DNA of 64,000 nucleotides, taken from assembly GCA_963667815.1 (NCBI GenBank), contig OY764021.1; one strand, given 5' to 3'. Below are positions 18,389 through 25,355 of the stretch, in pieces (the stretch's first letter is position 1; each line of letters opens with the position of its first letter). Under the pieces are notes generated by a model. That model was not told the DNA's origin, ran no database searches, and saw only the letters and a program-made list of their open reading frames with translations. The DNA comes from Saccharicrinis sp963667815. Lineage in GTDB: Bacteria > Bacteroidota > Bacteroidia > Bacteroidales > Marinilabiliaceae. The position numbers and the translations under genes were made by a program.

Positions 18389-18877
18389 ATGGATTTAATG
18401 AAGAAATTCAAACAAATTGTAGTATTTGTATTCAGTACCATAGTTGCAAGTGTGGTTTGTAGTGCAATAATGGTGTTTGCAATTAGTTGGACTTGTGATA
18501 GCTTTGGAATTCGATTTGAGCAATGTAATTTATGGGGATCAGGTTTAATATTTTATATGACATTGTTATTGTTCCCAATTTCTTTTTTAACACCTGCATT
18601 CGTCCAGCAAAGTAAAAAAATGGCCAAGTACTTTACTTGGTTTATTAATCCAATGCTATTTATTGTTATTTATGTAGTATCACTCGTTGTCGGCCTGGTT
18701 TATCAACTTAAACAAATAGGAATATCAAAAGCATCAGCACTATTTGATCAACCAGTAGCTATAAACTTTAATTTAAAGATGTTGAGCTACTTTTATTTGA
18801 CGGGAGTAGTTTTATCAGTTTTATTTGAAGTACTTATCATTAAATTACTATGCCATAAATATAAAGTAATTAATTAG
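18389..18877 (+). CDS. Small integral membrane protein, unknown
   Basis: A 162-residue protein with four hydrophobic helices at about residues 9-32, 50-70, 83-107 and 130-153. A Cys-containing loop follows helix 1 (WTCDSFGIRFEQCN), with two cysteines that could form a disulphide on the periplasmic side. It has the same size and helix number as the previous gene but no clear sequence similarity, so common ancestry is only a possibility. No function can be named. Confidence 0.5.
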   Translation: MDLMKKFKQIVVFVFSTIVASVVCSAIMVFAISWTCDSFGIRFEQCNLWGSGLIFYMTLLLFPISFLTPAFVQQSKKMAKYFTWFINPMLFIVIYVVSLVVGLVYQLKQIGISKASALFDQPVAINFNLKMLSYFYLTGVVLSVLFEVLIIKLLCHKYKVIN

Positions 18878-19203
18878 GAAAAATAAAGCTTACCCACGGT
18901 TGTATCTTGTTGCTTTAATATTGTTTGGTATAGAAAACATCATTAACAACAACAAAGCTCCTTCAAATAGCAGAACTAATAGAATAGATCTAGCATTTAA
19001 GCCATAGTAACTGTGAGACTATACCTAAACTATCTCCATTTTGTTACTATGCAGATTGATTAAATACCTTAATGGCTACTATATATATCAAAATAGTAGG
19101 ATAAAAGTAAGTTGGTAGTGTAACAAAAACTCCGTTTTACTGTTTCTTGAATTAAATAACTTGCATTTTTGCATGGCGATAGAAACAGATAAAACAGAAT
19201 AAT
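18878..19203. other. Intergenic region without a recognised gene
   Basis: 326 AT-rich bases. A CATTTTTG near 19164-19171, one base off the TAnnTTTG consensus, may be the promoter of the hydrolase gene. Nothing else is seen. Confidence 0.4.
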
Positions 19204-19728
19204 ATGACATACTATTTTACATTACCTGGATTAGGAGGATCGGATGAAAATCATTGGCAAAGCCTGTTTGAAAGCGCTTTACCTAACATTAAAAGAATTG
19301 AACAGGGGGATTGGGATAATCCGGCTTGTGAAGAGTGGATAAAAACCGTTGATAAGGCAATAGAAGGTTATGATTTATCTGAAGTTGTATTTATTACCCA
19401 CAGTTTAGGTGGGATTACTTTATCGCATTGGTTTAATAAATATCAAAAGAAAATTAAAGGTGCTTTAATTGTGGCACCACCCAATTTAGATACAGTACCT
19501 TCTGAATTAGGATTGGATTCGTTTGTACCTGTACCTAAAAATAAAATAACTTTTCCTACCATATTAGTGGCCAGTACAAATGATCCCTGGGCGGATTTTG
19601 AAGCTTCAAAAAGTATAGCTGAAAGCTGGGGAAGTGATTTTGTTAATGCTGGAGCCTTGGGGCATATTAACACCGCATCAGGCATAGGAGAGTGGCCTGA
19701 GGGCTTAAAAATACTAGAGCAATTGTAG
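19204..19728 (+). CDS. RBBP9/YdeN-type alpha/beta hydrolase
   Basis: A 174-residue serine hydrolase of the RBBP9/YdeN family, small alpha/beta-hydrolases of largely unknown substrate. The catalytic triad is visible: Ser67 in the elbow THSLGG, Asp127 in TNDPW and His154 in LGHINTASG, the last motif being characteristic of the family. No signal peptide is present. It is convergent with tyrA, and the hairpin at 19741-19767 lies between them. Confidence 0.87.
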   Translation: MTYYFTLPGLGGSDENHWQSLFESALPNIKRIEQGDWDNPACEEWIKTVDKAIEGYDLSEVVFITHSLGGITLSHWFNKYQKKIKGALIVAPPNLDTVPSELGLDSFVPVPKNKITFPTILVASTNDPWADFEASKSIAESWGSDFVNAGALGHINTASGIGEWPEGLKILEQL

Positions 19729-19731
19729 CTT

Positions 19732-19767
19732 AATAAAAGTAGAATAGGGTAGTATTCACCCTATTCT
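19732..19767 (-). terminator. Terminator of the aromatic amino acid operon
   Basis: AGAATAGGGT (19741-19750) and ACCCTATTCT (19758-19767) form a perfect 10-bp stem that includes the tyrA stop codon. On the minus strand it is followed by ACTTTTATT, a fair U-run. It may also stop the convergent hydrolase transcript. Confidence 0.65.
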
Positions 19768-20537
19768 GCAATATTTTGCCTTACTTCAGCAAGGTATTCT
19801 TTCATCTTACTACTATCTTTTTCATCAATGATAGCAAGTAATTCTTTTAGCTTTAATCTGATTTTTTCTACTTGTTGACTGGTAAAAGGGTTAAAAAGAA
19901 TTTCAGACAATAAATAATCATCTTCACTTAAAAGTCCTTTTGCAACATCGTAATGCTTTTTAAAAGTAGTTCCTGGTGCATCTTGTTTCTTCATTACAGA
20001 AGCAAAAACCAATGATGAGGCAAATGGAATAGATAATGAGTAAGCAATGGTTTCATCGTGCTCAATAAAACTGTACTCATGAATATTTAAGCCTAAAGAC
20101 AAAAAGAAATCTTTAAAGAAAGTTTTTCCTAAATGATCTCCTTCTGATATTATGATGGCGTGATGTTCTCTAAGTGCCTTTAAGTTACCAAACGTAGGGC
20201 CAAACATTGGGTGAGTAGAAACATATCGCATTCCAACTTCTTCATAAAATTCTTTAAACCCTGTTTTTACAGAAGAAATGTCAGAGATGATACAAGTTTT
20301 TGGCAGATATGGAATCACTTCCTTAAATACCTCAATGGTAAACTTTAAAGTAACTGCATTGATTAATAATTCAGGTCCAAATTCTGTAATTTGTTCGAGC
20401 TTGGTTAATCTTTGAGTATTAAAAATGTACTTCAGTTTTTCCAGGTTTGGGTCGTATATGGCCACTTCATGGTCGAGGCATAGGGCGTCTGTTAACCAGG
20501 TACCCATTTTTCCGGCCCCCAAAATGCAGATTTTCAT
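19761..20537 (-). CDS. tyrA: Prephenate dehydrogenase
   Basis: A 258-residue cytoplasmic enzyme that oxidatively decarboxylates prephenate to 4-hydroxyphenylpyruvate with NAD(P)+, the tyrosine branch point. The Rossmann motif GAGKMG is at residues 7-12, and THPMFGPT near residue 108 is the substrate-binding segment seen in the family. It lacks a fused chorismate mutase, which is instead on the DAHP synthase gene upstream, and it has no ACT domain. It is the last gene of the pheA operon, separated from the previous gene by 107 bases that hold a long hairpin. Confidence 0.88.
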   Translation of the reverse strand: MKICILGAGKMGTWLTDALCLDHEVAIYDPNLEKLKYIFNTQRLTKLEQITEFGPELLINAVTLKFTIEVFKEVIPYLPKTCIISDISSVKTGFKEFYEEVGMRYVSTHPMFGPTFGNLKALREHHAIIISEGDHLGKTFFKDFFLSLGLNIHEYSFIEHDETIAYSLSIPFASSLVFASVMKKQDAPGTTFKKHYDVAKGLLSEDDYLLSEILFNPFTSQQVEKIRLKLKELLAIIDEKDSSKMKEYLAEVRQNIAE

Positions 20538-20560
20538 TATATTACAGATAAGAGATATTA

Positions 20561-20641
20561 GACATTAGATAAAAGATTTATAAGTTGAGATAAGGATAAG
20601 ATTATGATTAATCACTTATCGCTTATCTCAAATCTAATGTC
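20561..20641 (-). other. Long intercistronic hairpin before tyrA
   Basis: Outer arms GACATTAGAT (20561-20570) and ATCTAATGTC (20632-20641) are perfect. Inner arms TTGAGATAAG (20585-20594) and CTTATCTCAA (20622-20631) are perfect, and pairing continues with GATAAG/CTTATC after a one-base bulge. There is no U-run. It may tune mRNA stability or tyrA expression relative to the upstream genes. Confidence 0.5.
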
Positions 20642-20644
20642 ATA

Positions 20645-21724
20645 TTATGAATTCATAATTTTATTTTGACGAGTAACGGACTCTTCGTGTATTCCCTCGA
20701 AAAGTTTAGTTAAAAACTCATCAGAAAGACCCATTTTAGCACCTTTAGCCTTACGATTATTCATTATTTCATCGTAACGACGTGTTTGTAAAATGGTAAT
20801 ATTATTCTCTTTCTTGTATTTACCAATTGCTTCTGCAATTTCCATTCTTTCCTTTAATGTTTCAAGAACTTCGGTATCTAGCTTATCAATTTGTTGACGA
20901 AGTTCATCAAGAGTCACCCTTGGCTTTTCACCAATCTTAGGCGCACGAAGTACAATTTTTTCAGAAATTGCCTTTAACTCTTCCGGAGTTACTTGCTGGC
21001 TGGCATCACTCCATGCTTTTTCAGGACAACGGTGTGCTTCAACCAATAAACCATCGAAGTTAAGATCCATTGCTTCCTGAGAAATTTCGTAAATCAAATC
21101 TCTTTTTCCACCAATGTGTGAAGGATCACAGATAATTGGTAAATCAGGAATACGACGACGTAATTCAATAGGAATTTGCCATTGAGGCGTATTACGGTAT
21201 TTTGTTTTATCGTATGTAGAGAAACCTCTGTGAATAGCTGCTAATTTTTTAATACCAGCCTGGTTGATACGCTCTAAAGCACCAATCCATAATTCTAAAT
21301 CAGGGTTAACCGGGTTTTTTACTAATACAGGGATATCCACACCTTTTAAAGCATCAGCAATTTCCTGAACAGCAAATGGGTTTGCAGTTGTACGTGCTCC
21401 CACCCAAAGAATATCGATGCCATGTTTAATTGCTTCAAAAACATGATGTTTGTTTGCAACCTCAGTACCAACAAATAAACCTAATTCTTCTTTAACTCTT
21501 TTTAGCCATGGTAAACCTAAAGCCCCAACTCCTTCAAAAGCACCTGGTCGTGTTCTTGGTTTCCAAATTCCAGCTCTAAATATTTTAAAACCAGCTTCTT
21601 TAACTTGTTGAGCTGTTTCAAATACTTGTTCTTCAGTTTCCGCACTACAAGGTCCGGCAATCATCCACGGACGTTCCAATTCTAATCCCGGAAGATTAAT
21701 TTTTTCAAGGTCTAATTTTACCAT
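20645..21724 (-). CDS. Bifunctional DAHP synthase (type I beta) / chorismate mutase
   Basis: A 359-residue fusion enzyme. Residues about 1-262 are 3-deoxy-7-phosphoheptulonate synthase, which joins PEP and erythrose 4-phosphate at the start of the shikimate pathway (RPWMIAGPCSAE near 20, FRAGIWKPRTRPGAFEG near 50-66, CDPSHIGGKRDL near 199). Residues about 268-359 are an AroQ-type chorismate mutase (VTLDELRQQIDKLDTEVLE). The order DAHPS-CM is common in Bacteroidota. The start codon overlaps the end of the aminotransferase gene by 7 bases, so translation is likely coupled. Phe/Tyr attenuation at the operon head would therefore also set entry into the pathway. Confidence 0.92.
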   Translation of the reverse strand: MVKLDLEKINLPGLELERPWMIAGPCSAETEEQVFETAQQVKEAGFKIFRAGIWKPRTRPGAFEGVGALGLPWLKRVKEELGLFVGTEVANKHHVFEAIKHGIDILWVGARTTANPFAVQEIADALKGVDIPVLVKNPVNPDLELWIGALERINQAGIKKLAAIHRGFSTYDKTKYRNTPQWQIPIELRRRIPDLPIICDPSHIGGKRDLIYEISQEAMDLNFDGLLVEAHRCPEKAWSDASQQVTPEELKAISEKIVLRAPKIGEKPRVTLDELRQQIDKLDTEVLETLKERMEIAEAIGKYKKENNITILQTRRYDEIMNNRKAKGAKMGLSDEFLTKLFEGIHEESVTRQNKIMNS

Positions 21725-22896
21725 TTTATTATAGATTTATGCTGTTTTTTTATTCTTGTTATTGACTCTTTTAATACTTCTTGCTTTGAACATAAAGATA
21801 TTCTAATGTATTGTTCTCCTTGTTTACCAAAAATGGTACCCGGAGTAATAAACACATGCGCTTCGTTCAAAATTTTATCTGATAAATCAACCGCAGAAGT
21901 GATTGTTTCAGGAACCTTTGCCCAAATAAACATACCGCTTTGATTTTTATCGTATTTGCAATTCAGGATATCCATTATTTCCCAAACTAACTCTCTTCTT
22001 ATCAGGTACTCTTTGTTCACTTCGTCGTACCATTCTTTTTCAAGAGAAAGGGCTTTTGTAGCTGCTAATTGAAGTGGTTTAAACATACCACTATCCATGT
22101 TACTCTTTACCCTTAAAATGTATTGGATAAATGTAGGATTTGCAGCAACCATTCCAATTCTCCATCCAGCCATATTGTGCGACTTGCTTAATGAGTTTAA
22201 CTCAATGGCAATATCTTTGGCACCTTCAATTCTGAAAATACTTAAAGGATTATCGTTTAAGATAAAACTATATGGATTATCGTTACAAATTAATATTTCA
22301 TGTTTCTTACCAAAAGCAACCAGTTTTTCAAATAACTCAAGTGTTGCATTAGCTCCGGTTGGCATATTCGGATAATTTACCCACATTAATTTAACCTGTG
22401 ATAAATCCATTTTTTCCAACTCTTTGAAATCAGGCTGCCAGTTTAGTTCTTCTTTTAAATCGTAACTTACAATGTCCGCTTCAACCAAATTAGAAACAGA
22501 TGCATAAGTTGGATATCCAGGGTTTGGAACAAGTACTTTATCTCCTTTATTTAAGAATGCCATGGAGATATGCATAATTCCTTCTTTTGAACCCATTAAA
22601 GGAAGAATTTCCTTAGCTGGATCAATATCTACTTTAAAATGATTTTGATACCAGGCCGAAAAAGCATTTCTAAGTTCCGGAATACCAATATAACTTTGAT
22701 ATCCGTGGTTGCCTTCGTTTGCAGAAGCTGCATTTAATTCTTCTAAAACAACCTCAGAAGGAGATCTGTCCGGGTTTCCTATTCCCAGATTAATGACATC
22801 AATTCCTTGTTGACGCATCTCATCTATTTCCCTGAGTTTTTTAGAGAAATAGTATTCTTTAACTTCGCTAATTCGATTAGCTGGCTGTATTATCAT
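21718..22896 (-). CDS. Class I/II aminotransferase (aromatic pathway)
   Basis: A 392-residue PLP enzyme. NLGIGNPDRSP at the N-terminus, NYPNMPTGA near residue 165 and SLSKSHNMAGWRIG with the PLP lysine near residue 230-240 are fold-type I signatures. Placed between pheA and DAHP synthase/chorismate mutase, it most likely transaminates phenylpyruvate and 4-hydroxyphenylpyruvate, or prephenate; the sequence alone does not decide. The ATG at 22896 lies 1 base after the pheA stop. A longer in-frame start at 22947 would overlap pheA and is rejected. It overlaps the next gene by 7 bases. Confidence 0.85.
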   Translation of the reverse strand: MIIQPANRISEVKEYYFSKKLREIDEMRQQGIDVINLGIGNPDRSPSEVVLEELNAASANEGNHGYQSYIGIPELRNAFSAWYQNHFKVDIDPAKEILPLMGSKEGIMHISMAFLNKGDKVLVPNPGYPTYASVSNLVEADIVSYDLKEELNWQPDFKELEKMDLSQVKLMWVNYPNMPTGANATLELFEKLVAFGKKHEILICNDNPYSFILNDNPLSIFRIEGAKDIAIELNSLSKSHNMAGWRIGMVAANPTFIQYILRVKSNMDSGMFKPLQLAATKALSLEKEWYDEVNKEYLIRRELVWEIMDILNCKYDKNQSGMFIWAKVPETITSAVDLSDKILNEAHVFITPGTIFGKQGEQYIRISLCSKQEVLKESITRIKKQHKSIIKW

Positions 22897-22897
22897 T

Positions 22898-23803
22898 TTA
22901 AAAAGTTTTTTGTTCTGATAAAGGTCTGTTGTCGTTACTAATCGCATCGTACGATCTTTTACCTACATGATATTCTCCTAATATTTTTAATTTGCTAATT
23001 AAAGGACGTATAGCATCAAGTGACTGTAAATACCTATTGTAATCATCAAAAACTAAATCGATGTAAAATAAGTATTCCCATTCATGCCCAACAACAGGTA
23101 ACGACTGAATTTTGGATAAGTTAATATTGTAGAAAGCTAAAATTGACAATACTTGAGAAAGGCTGCCTTCAGAGTGGGGAAGAGAAAAAACTAATGATGA
23201 TTTATTTACCTGGTTTTTAACCAATAGATCTTCCACTTCTGTTTTGCCCTTATCTGAGATAATTAAAAAGCGGGTAAAGTTCCTTTTGTTCGTTTCAATA
23301 TCTCTGGCCAAAATTTCTAAACTGTAATGTTTGGCAGCCAATTCAGGAGCTATGGCGGCAATGCCTTTTAACTGGTTTTTCTGAACCCATTCAGCACTAA
23401 AAGCGGTGTCATCAGAAGCAATCATTTTAATGTGAGGATGTTTTTTCAAAAACTCTTCACATTGTGCTAAAGCCATTGGATGAGAATGAACTTCAGTGAT
23501 ATCTTCAATTTTTTGTCCCGGTAAAGCAAGCAGCTGATGTTTAATGCGTAATTTGTACTCTCCAATAATTACAAGCCCCGAATCCTTTAATAAGGTATAG
23601 TTCTTTAAGATGCTTCCCACCAACGTATTTTCAATAGCCATAATGCCATATATGGTATTGTCTTTTTTTATGGTTTCAAACAGCTCTTCGAAAGTTTGAC
23701 AGGGAACCATTTCCAATTTGTCGGTATTGAAAAAAGCTTTCGCGGCAATTTCATGATTTGAACCGGCTCCTCCCTGAATAGCTACTTGTTTAATTTTATT
23801 CAT
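22898..23803 (-). CDS. pheA: Prephenate dehydratase with ACT domain
   Basis: A 301-residue enzyme that converts prephenate to phenylpyruvate. The dehydratase domain covers residues about 5-190 (IQGGAGSNHEIAAKAFF, then IMAIENTLVGSI, ASDDTAFSAEWV). The ACT regulatory domain follows at about 195-285 (LPHSEGSLSQVLSILAFYNINLS). The classical Phe-binding signature ESRP is replaced by QSLP in SKIQSLPVVG. There is no N-terminal chorismate mutase; that activity sits on the DAHP synthase. The ATG at 23803 is chosen because it follows the attenuator U-run and begins at MNKIKQVAIQGG; a start at 23830 would lie inside the terminator. It is the first enzyme gene of a four-gene operon. Confidence 0.92.
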   Translation of the reverse strand: MNKIKQVAIQGGAGSNHEIAAKAFFNTDKLEMVPCQTFEELFETIKKDNTIYGIMAIENTLVGSILKNYTLLKDSGLVIIGEYKLRIKHQLLALPGQKIEDITEVHSHPMALAQCEEFLKKHPHIKMIASDDTAFSAEWVQKNQLKGIAAIAPELAAKHYSLEILARDIETNKRNFTRFLIISDKGKTEVEDLLVKNQVNKSSLVFSLPHSEGSLSQVLSILAFYNINLSKIQSLPVVGHEWEYLFYIDLVFDDYNRYLQSLDAIRPLISKLKILGEYHVGKRSYDAISNDNRPLSEQKTF

Positions 23804-23811
23804 TATATCTA

Positions 23812-23949
23812 TATAATAAAAAAGTCCCACCTCTATGAGGTGGGACTTTAAATTTCTTTAAAATTTATATACTACAAACCCACCTCTTTTTGATTGCTAA
23901 ATCCAAAAAAGTAAAAGTAAAAGCTATAAAAGAATGCTACGTGGGTCAT
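23812..23949 (-). promoter_or_regulatory. Predicted ribosome-mediated Phe/Tyr transcription attenuator
   Basis: Four RNA segments can pair in alternatives. Segment 1 is ACCCAC (23941-23946, codons 2-3 of the leader peptide). Segment 2 is GAGGTGGGT (23878-23886, codons 22-24). Segment 3 is AAAGTCCCACCTC (23837-23849), and segment 4 is GAGGTGGGACTTT (23821-23833). 1:2 pair over 6 bp, 2:3 over 8 bp, and 3:4 over a perfect 13 bp with a 3-base loop followed by six Ts and more T-rich sequence. Stalling at the Phe/Tyr codons would free segment 2 to pair with 3 and allow read-through; a ribosome at the stop codon would mask segment 2 and let the terminator form. The U-run ends about 9 bases before the pheA ATG. 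Confidence 0.82.
23872..23949 (-). CDS. Phe/Tyr-rich leader peptide of the pheA operon
   Basis: A 25-codon frame (ATG at 23949, TAG at 23872-23874). Residues 6-17 read FFYSFYFYFFGF. Phe is at 6, 7, 10, 12, 14, 15 and 17 and Tyr at 8, 11 and 13, so ten of twelve consecutive residues are products of the downstream pathway. Codons 2-3 and 22-24 form the regulatory RNA segments. The composition, the position 69 bases before pheA and the terminator directly after it match the logic of enterobacterial pheL, although the gene is unrelated in sequence. The peptide itself probably has no function beyond being translated. Confidence 0.82.
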   Translation of the reverse strand: MTHVAFFYSFYFYFFGFSNQKEVGL

Positions 23950-23972
23950 TTCTCGTCTTTATTTAACGTTGA

Positions 23973-23980
23973 CAAATGTA
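23973..23980 (-). promoter_or_regulatory. -7 box of the pheA operon
   Basis: On the minus strand the sequence is TACATTTG, a match to TAnnTTTG. Transcription would start near 23968, about 20 bases before the leader peptide ATG. No clear -33 TTTG is present. Confidence 0.45.
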
Positions 23981-24212
23981 GCACAAATAAATTTGTAATA
24001 AAAATATATTGTTATAAAATTATTTAAAAATATGCTTGCTAATTATTGTTAGAAATAAATTGATATCTACCAGTGATAATTTATAACTAGCAAAAAATGA
24101 AATATGATTTAATTCATGATTATGGTAGATTGTTAGATAAGAGATTAATAGAGCTTTGCGTACAAAACAACGATTAAATCTTGAAAAACCAGATATAATA
24201 GAAGTCAATTCA

Positions 24213-24410
24213 GGAGATAGTTTCAGACTTACAGTCTGAGATTCAGGAGATGATTATGTTCAAGGGGCGAGTGCCCCTTGTTATGATGTTACAGGCTTTC
24301 AGCCTAATATTTCATTAATGGAGTTTATAACATTAAATGATAGTAATAATTCAAAATATTAAATGGTTTTCCAGATTGTAAGACTCTTCAGGCTGTAAGC
24401 TTATAATTTA
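24213..24410. repeat. REP-like hairpin module, left copy 1
   Basis: It begins with GGAGATAG, the last codons of the transposase gene at 25201-25208, then a chain of small hairpins. These are CAGACT/AGTCTG, CAAGGGGC/GCCCCTTG (24261-24280) and AGGCT/AGCCT, followed by a shared AT-rich tail. The same chain recurs at 24492 and 25201. The remaining spacer 23981-24212 shows no gene. Confidence 0.7.
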
Positions 24411-24491
24411 TTTTTTCTAAAAGTATAGTTTAGGATACAATGATGATTATTATTTGAGATTGTTTCAATCATACAGCCATAGATTGTAGTA

Positions 24492-24680
24492 ATGGCAATT
24501 TATAAGGGGTGGTACCCCTTGTTATGATGTTATAGGTATTTAGCCTATCATATTCAATATGGGAGTTTATAATATTAAATGATAGTAATAATTCAAAATA
24601 TTAAATGGTTTTCCAGATTGTAAAACTTTTCAGGCTGTAAGCCTGATACATCATAACTTGGGACATCGTCCCAAGTCATT
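24492..24680. repeat. REP-like hairpin module, left copy 2
   Basis: A second, diverged copy of the module, 242 bases to the right of the first and sharing the long AT-rich tail with GAGTTTATAA and GATAGTAATAATTC. It ends with the extra perfect hairpin ACTTGGGAC/GTCCCAAGT (24656-24676). Confidence 0.65.
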
Positions 24681-24755
24681 GTATGTATTAAAACCAGGCT
24701 GTAAGTCTGGCGCTATTTTACTATATTAGAAGAATCAAAACTAAATTAATAAACA

Positions 24756-25208
24756 ATGAGTCAATCATTGTCACAGCTCTATGTGCATCTTACCTTTGGT
24801 ACCAAAGAAAGATATCCATTTATTTCGCCAATTTGGGAAAATCAACTACTTACTTACATAACAGGAATTATTAGAAATCATGATTCTTTGTGTATTCAAT
24901 GCAATAGTGTTGAAGATCATGTACATATTCTATTTCGGATGTCAAAGAATTATGCTCTATCAAAAATTGTTGAGCATATTAAAAAAGAATCTTCAAAATG
25001 GGTAAAGGATAATGTTCCTACATGCTCAAAATTTTTTTGGCAGGTTGGTTGTGGTTGCTTTTCTGTTAGTAGCTCAAAGATAGAGGTTGTAAAGAATTAT
25101 ATAAAAAAACAGAAAGAGCACCATCTAAGTATTTCTTATCAGGATGAAGTTGAGGTGTTTTTTAAACAATATGATTTGGAATACAATGCTGAATATTATT
25201 GGAGATAG
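24756..25208 (+). CDS. IS200-like (Y1) transposase associated with REP modules
   Basis: A 150-residue HUH-family single-strand transposase. The metal-binding HVH is in DHVHILF (about residues 53-55), and the catalytic tyrosine is in KNYIKKQKEHH (about residue 124). The N-terminus LYVHLTFGTKERYPFI is typical of IS200/IS605 TnpA. The frame is intact. It is flanked on both sides by copies of one hairpin module (24213, 24492, 25201) and has no tnpB. It may be a complete small element or a domesticated REP-mobilising transposase (RAYT). Confidence 0.85.
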   Translation: MSQSLSQLYVHLTFGTKERYPFISPIWENQLLTYITGIIRNHDSLCIQCNSVEDHVHILFRMSKNYALSKIVEHIKKESSKWVKDNVPTCSKFFWQVGCGCFSVSSSKIEVVKNYIKKQKEHHLSISYQDEVEVFFKQYDLEYNAEYYWR

Positions 25209-25347
25209 TTTCAGACTTGCAGTCTGAGATTCTGGAGATGGTAATCAACAAGGGGCAATCGCCCCTTGTTATTATGCTATAGGCGTTCAGCCTAATATTT
25301 TCATTAATGGAGTTTATAATGCTATAGGATAGTAATAATCTATATTA
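25201..25347. repeat. REP-like hairpin module, right copy
   Basis: It starts within the last codons of the transposase and repeats the order of hairpins of the left copy: CAGACT/AGTCTG, CAAGGGGC/GCCCCTTG and AGGC-x5-GCCT, then GAGTTTATAA and GATAGTAATAAT. It lies directly next to the ABC-F gene end. Confidence 0.7.
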
Positions 25348-25355
25348 TTAATTGC

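Noticed and set aside
22897..22947. Longer aminotransferase starting at 22947
   Set aside because: The extension lies inside pheA; the ATG at 22896 directly follows the pheA stop.
23821..23849. The stem before pheA as a simple terminator of an upstream gene
   Set aside because: No gene lies upstream on the minus strand within reach except the leader peptide, and the alternative pairings with codons 22-24 fit attenuation better.
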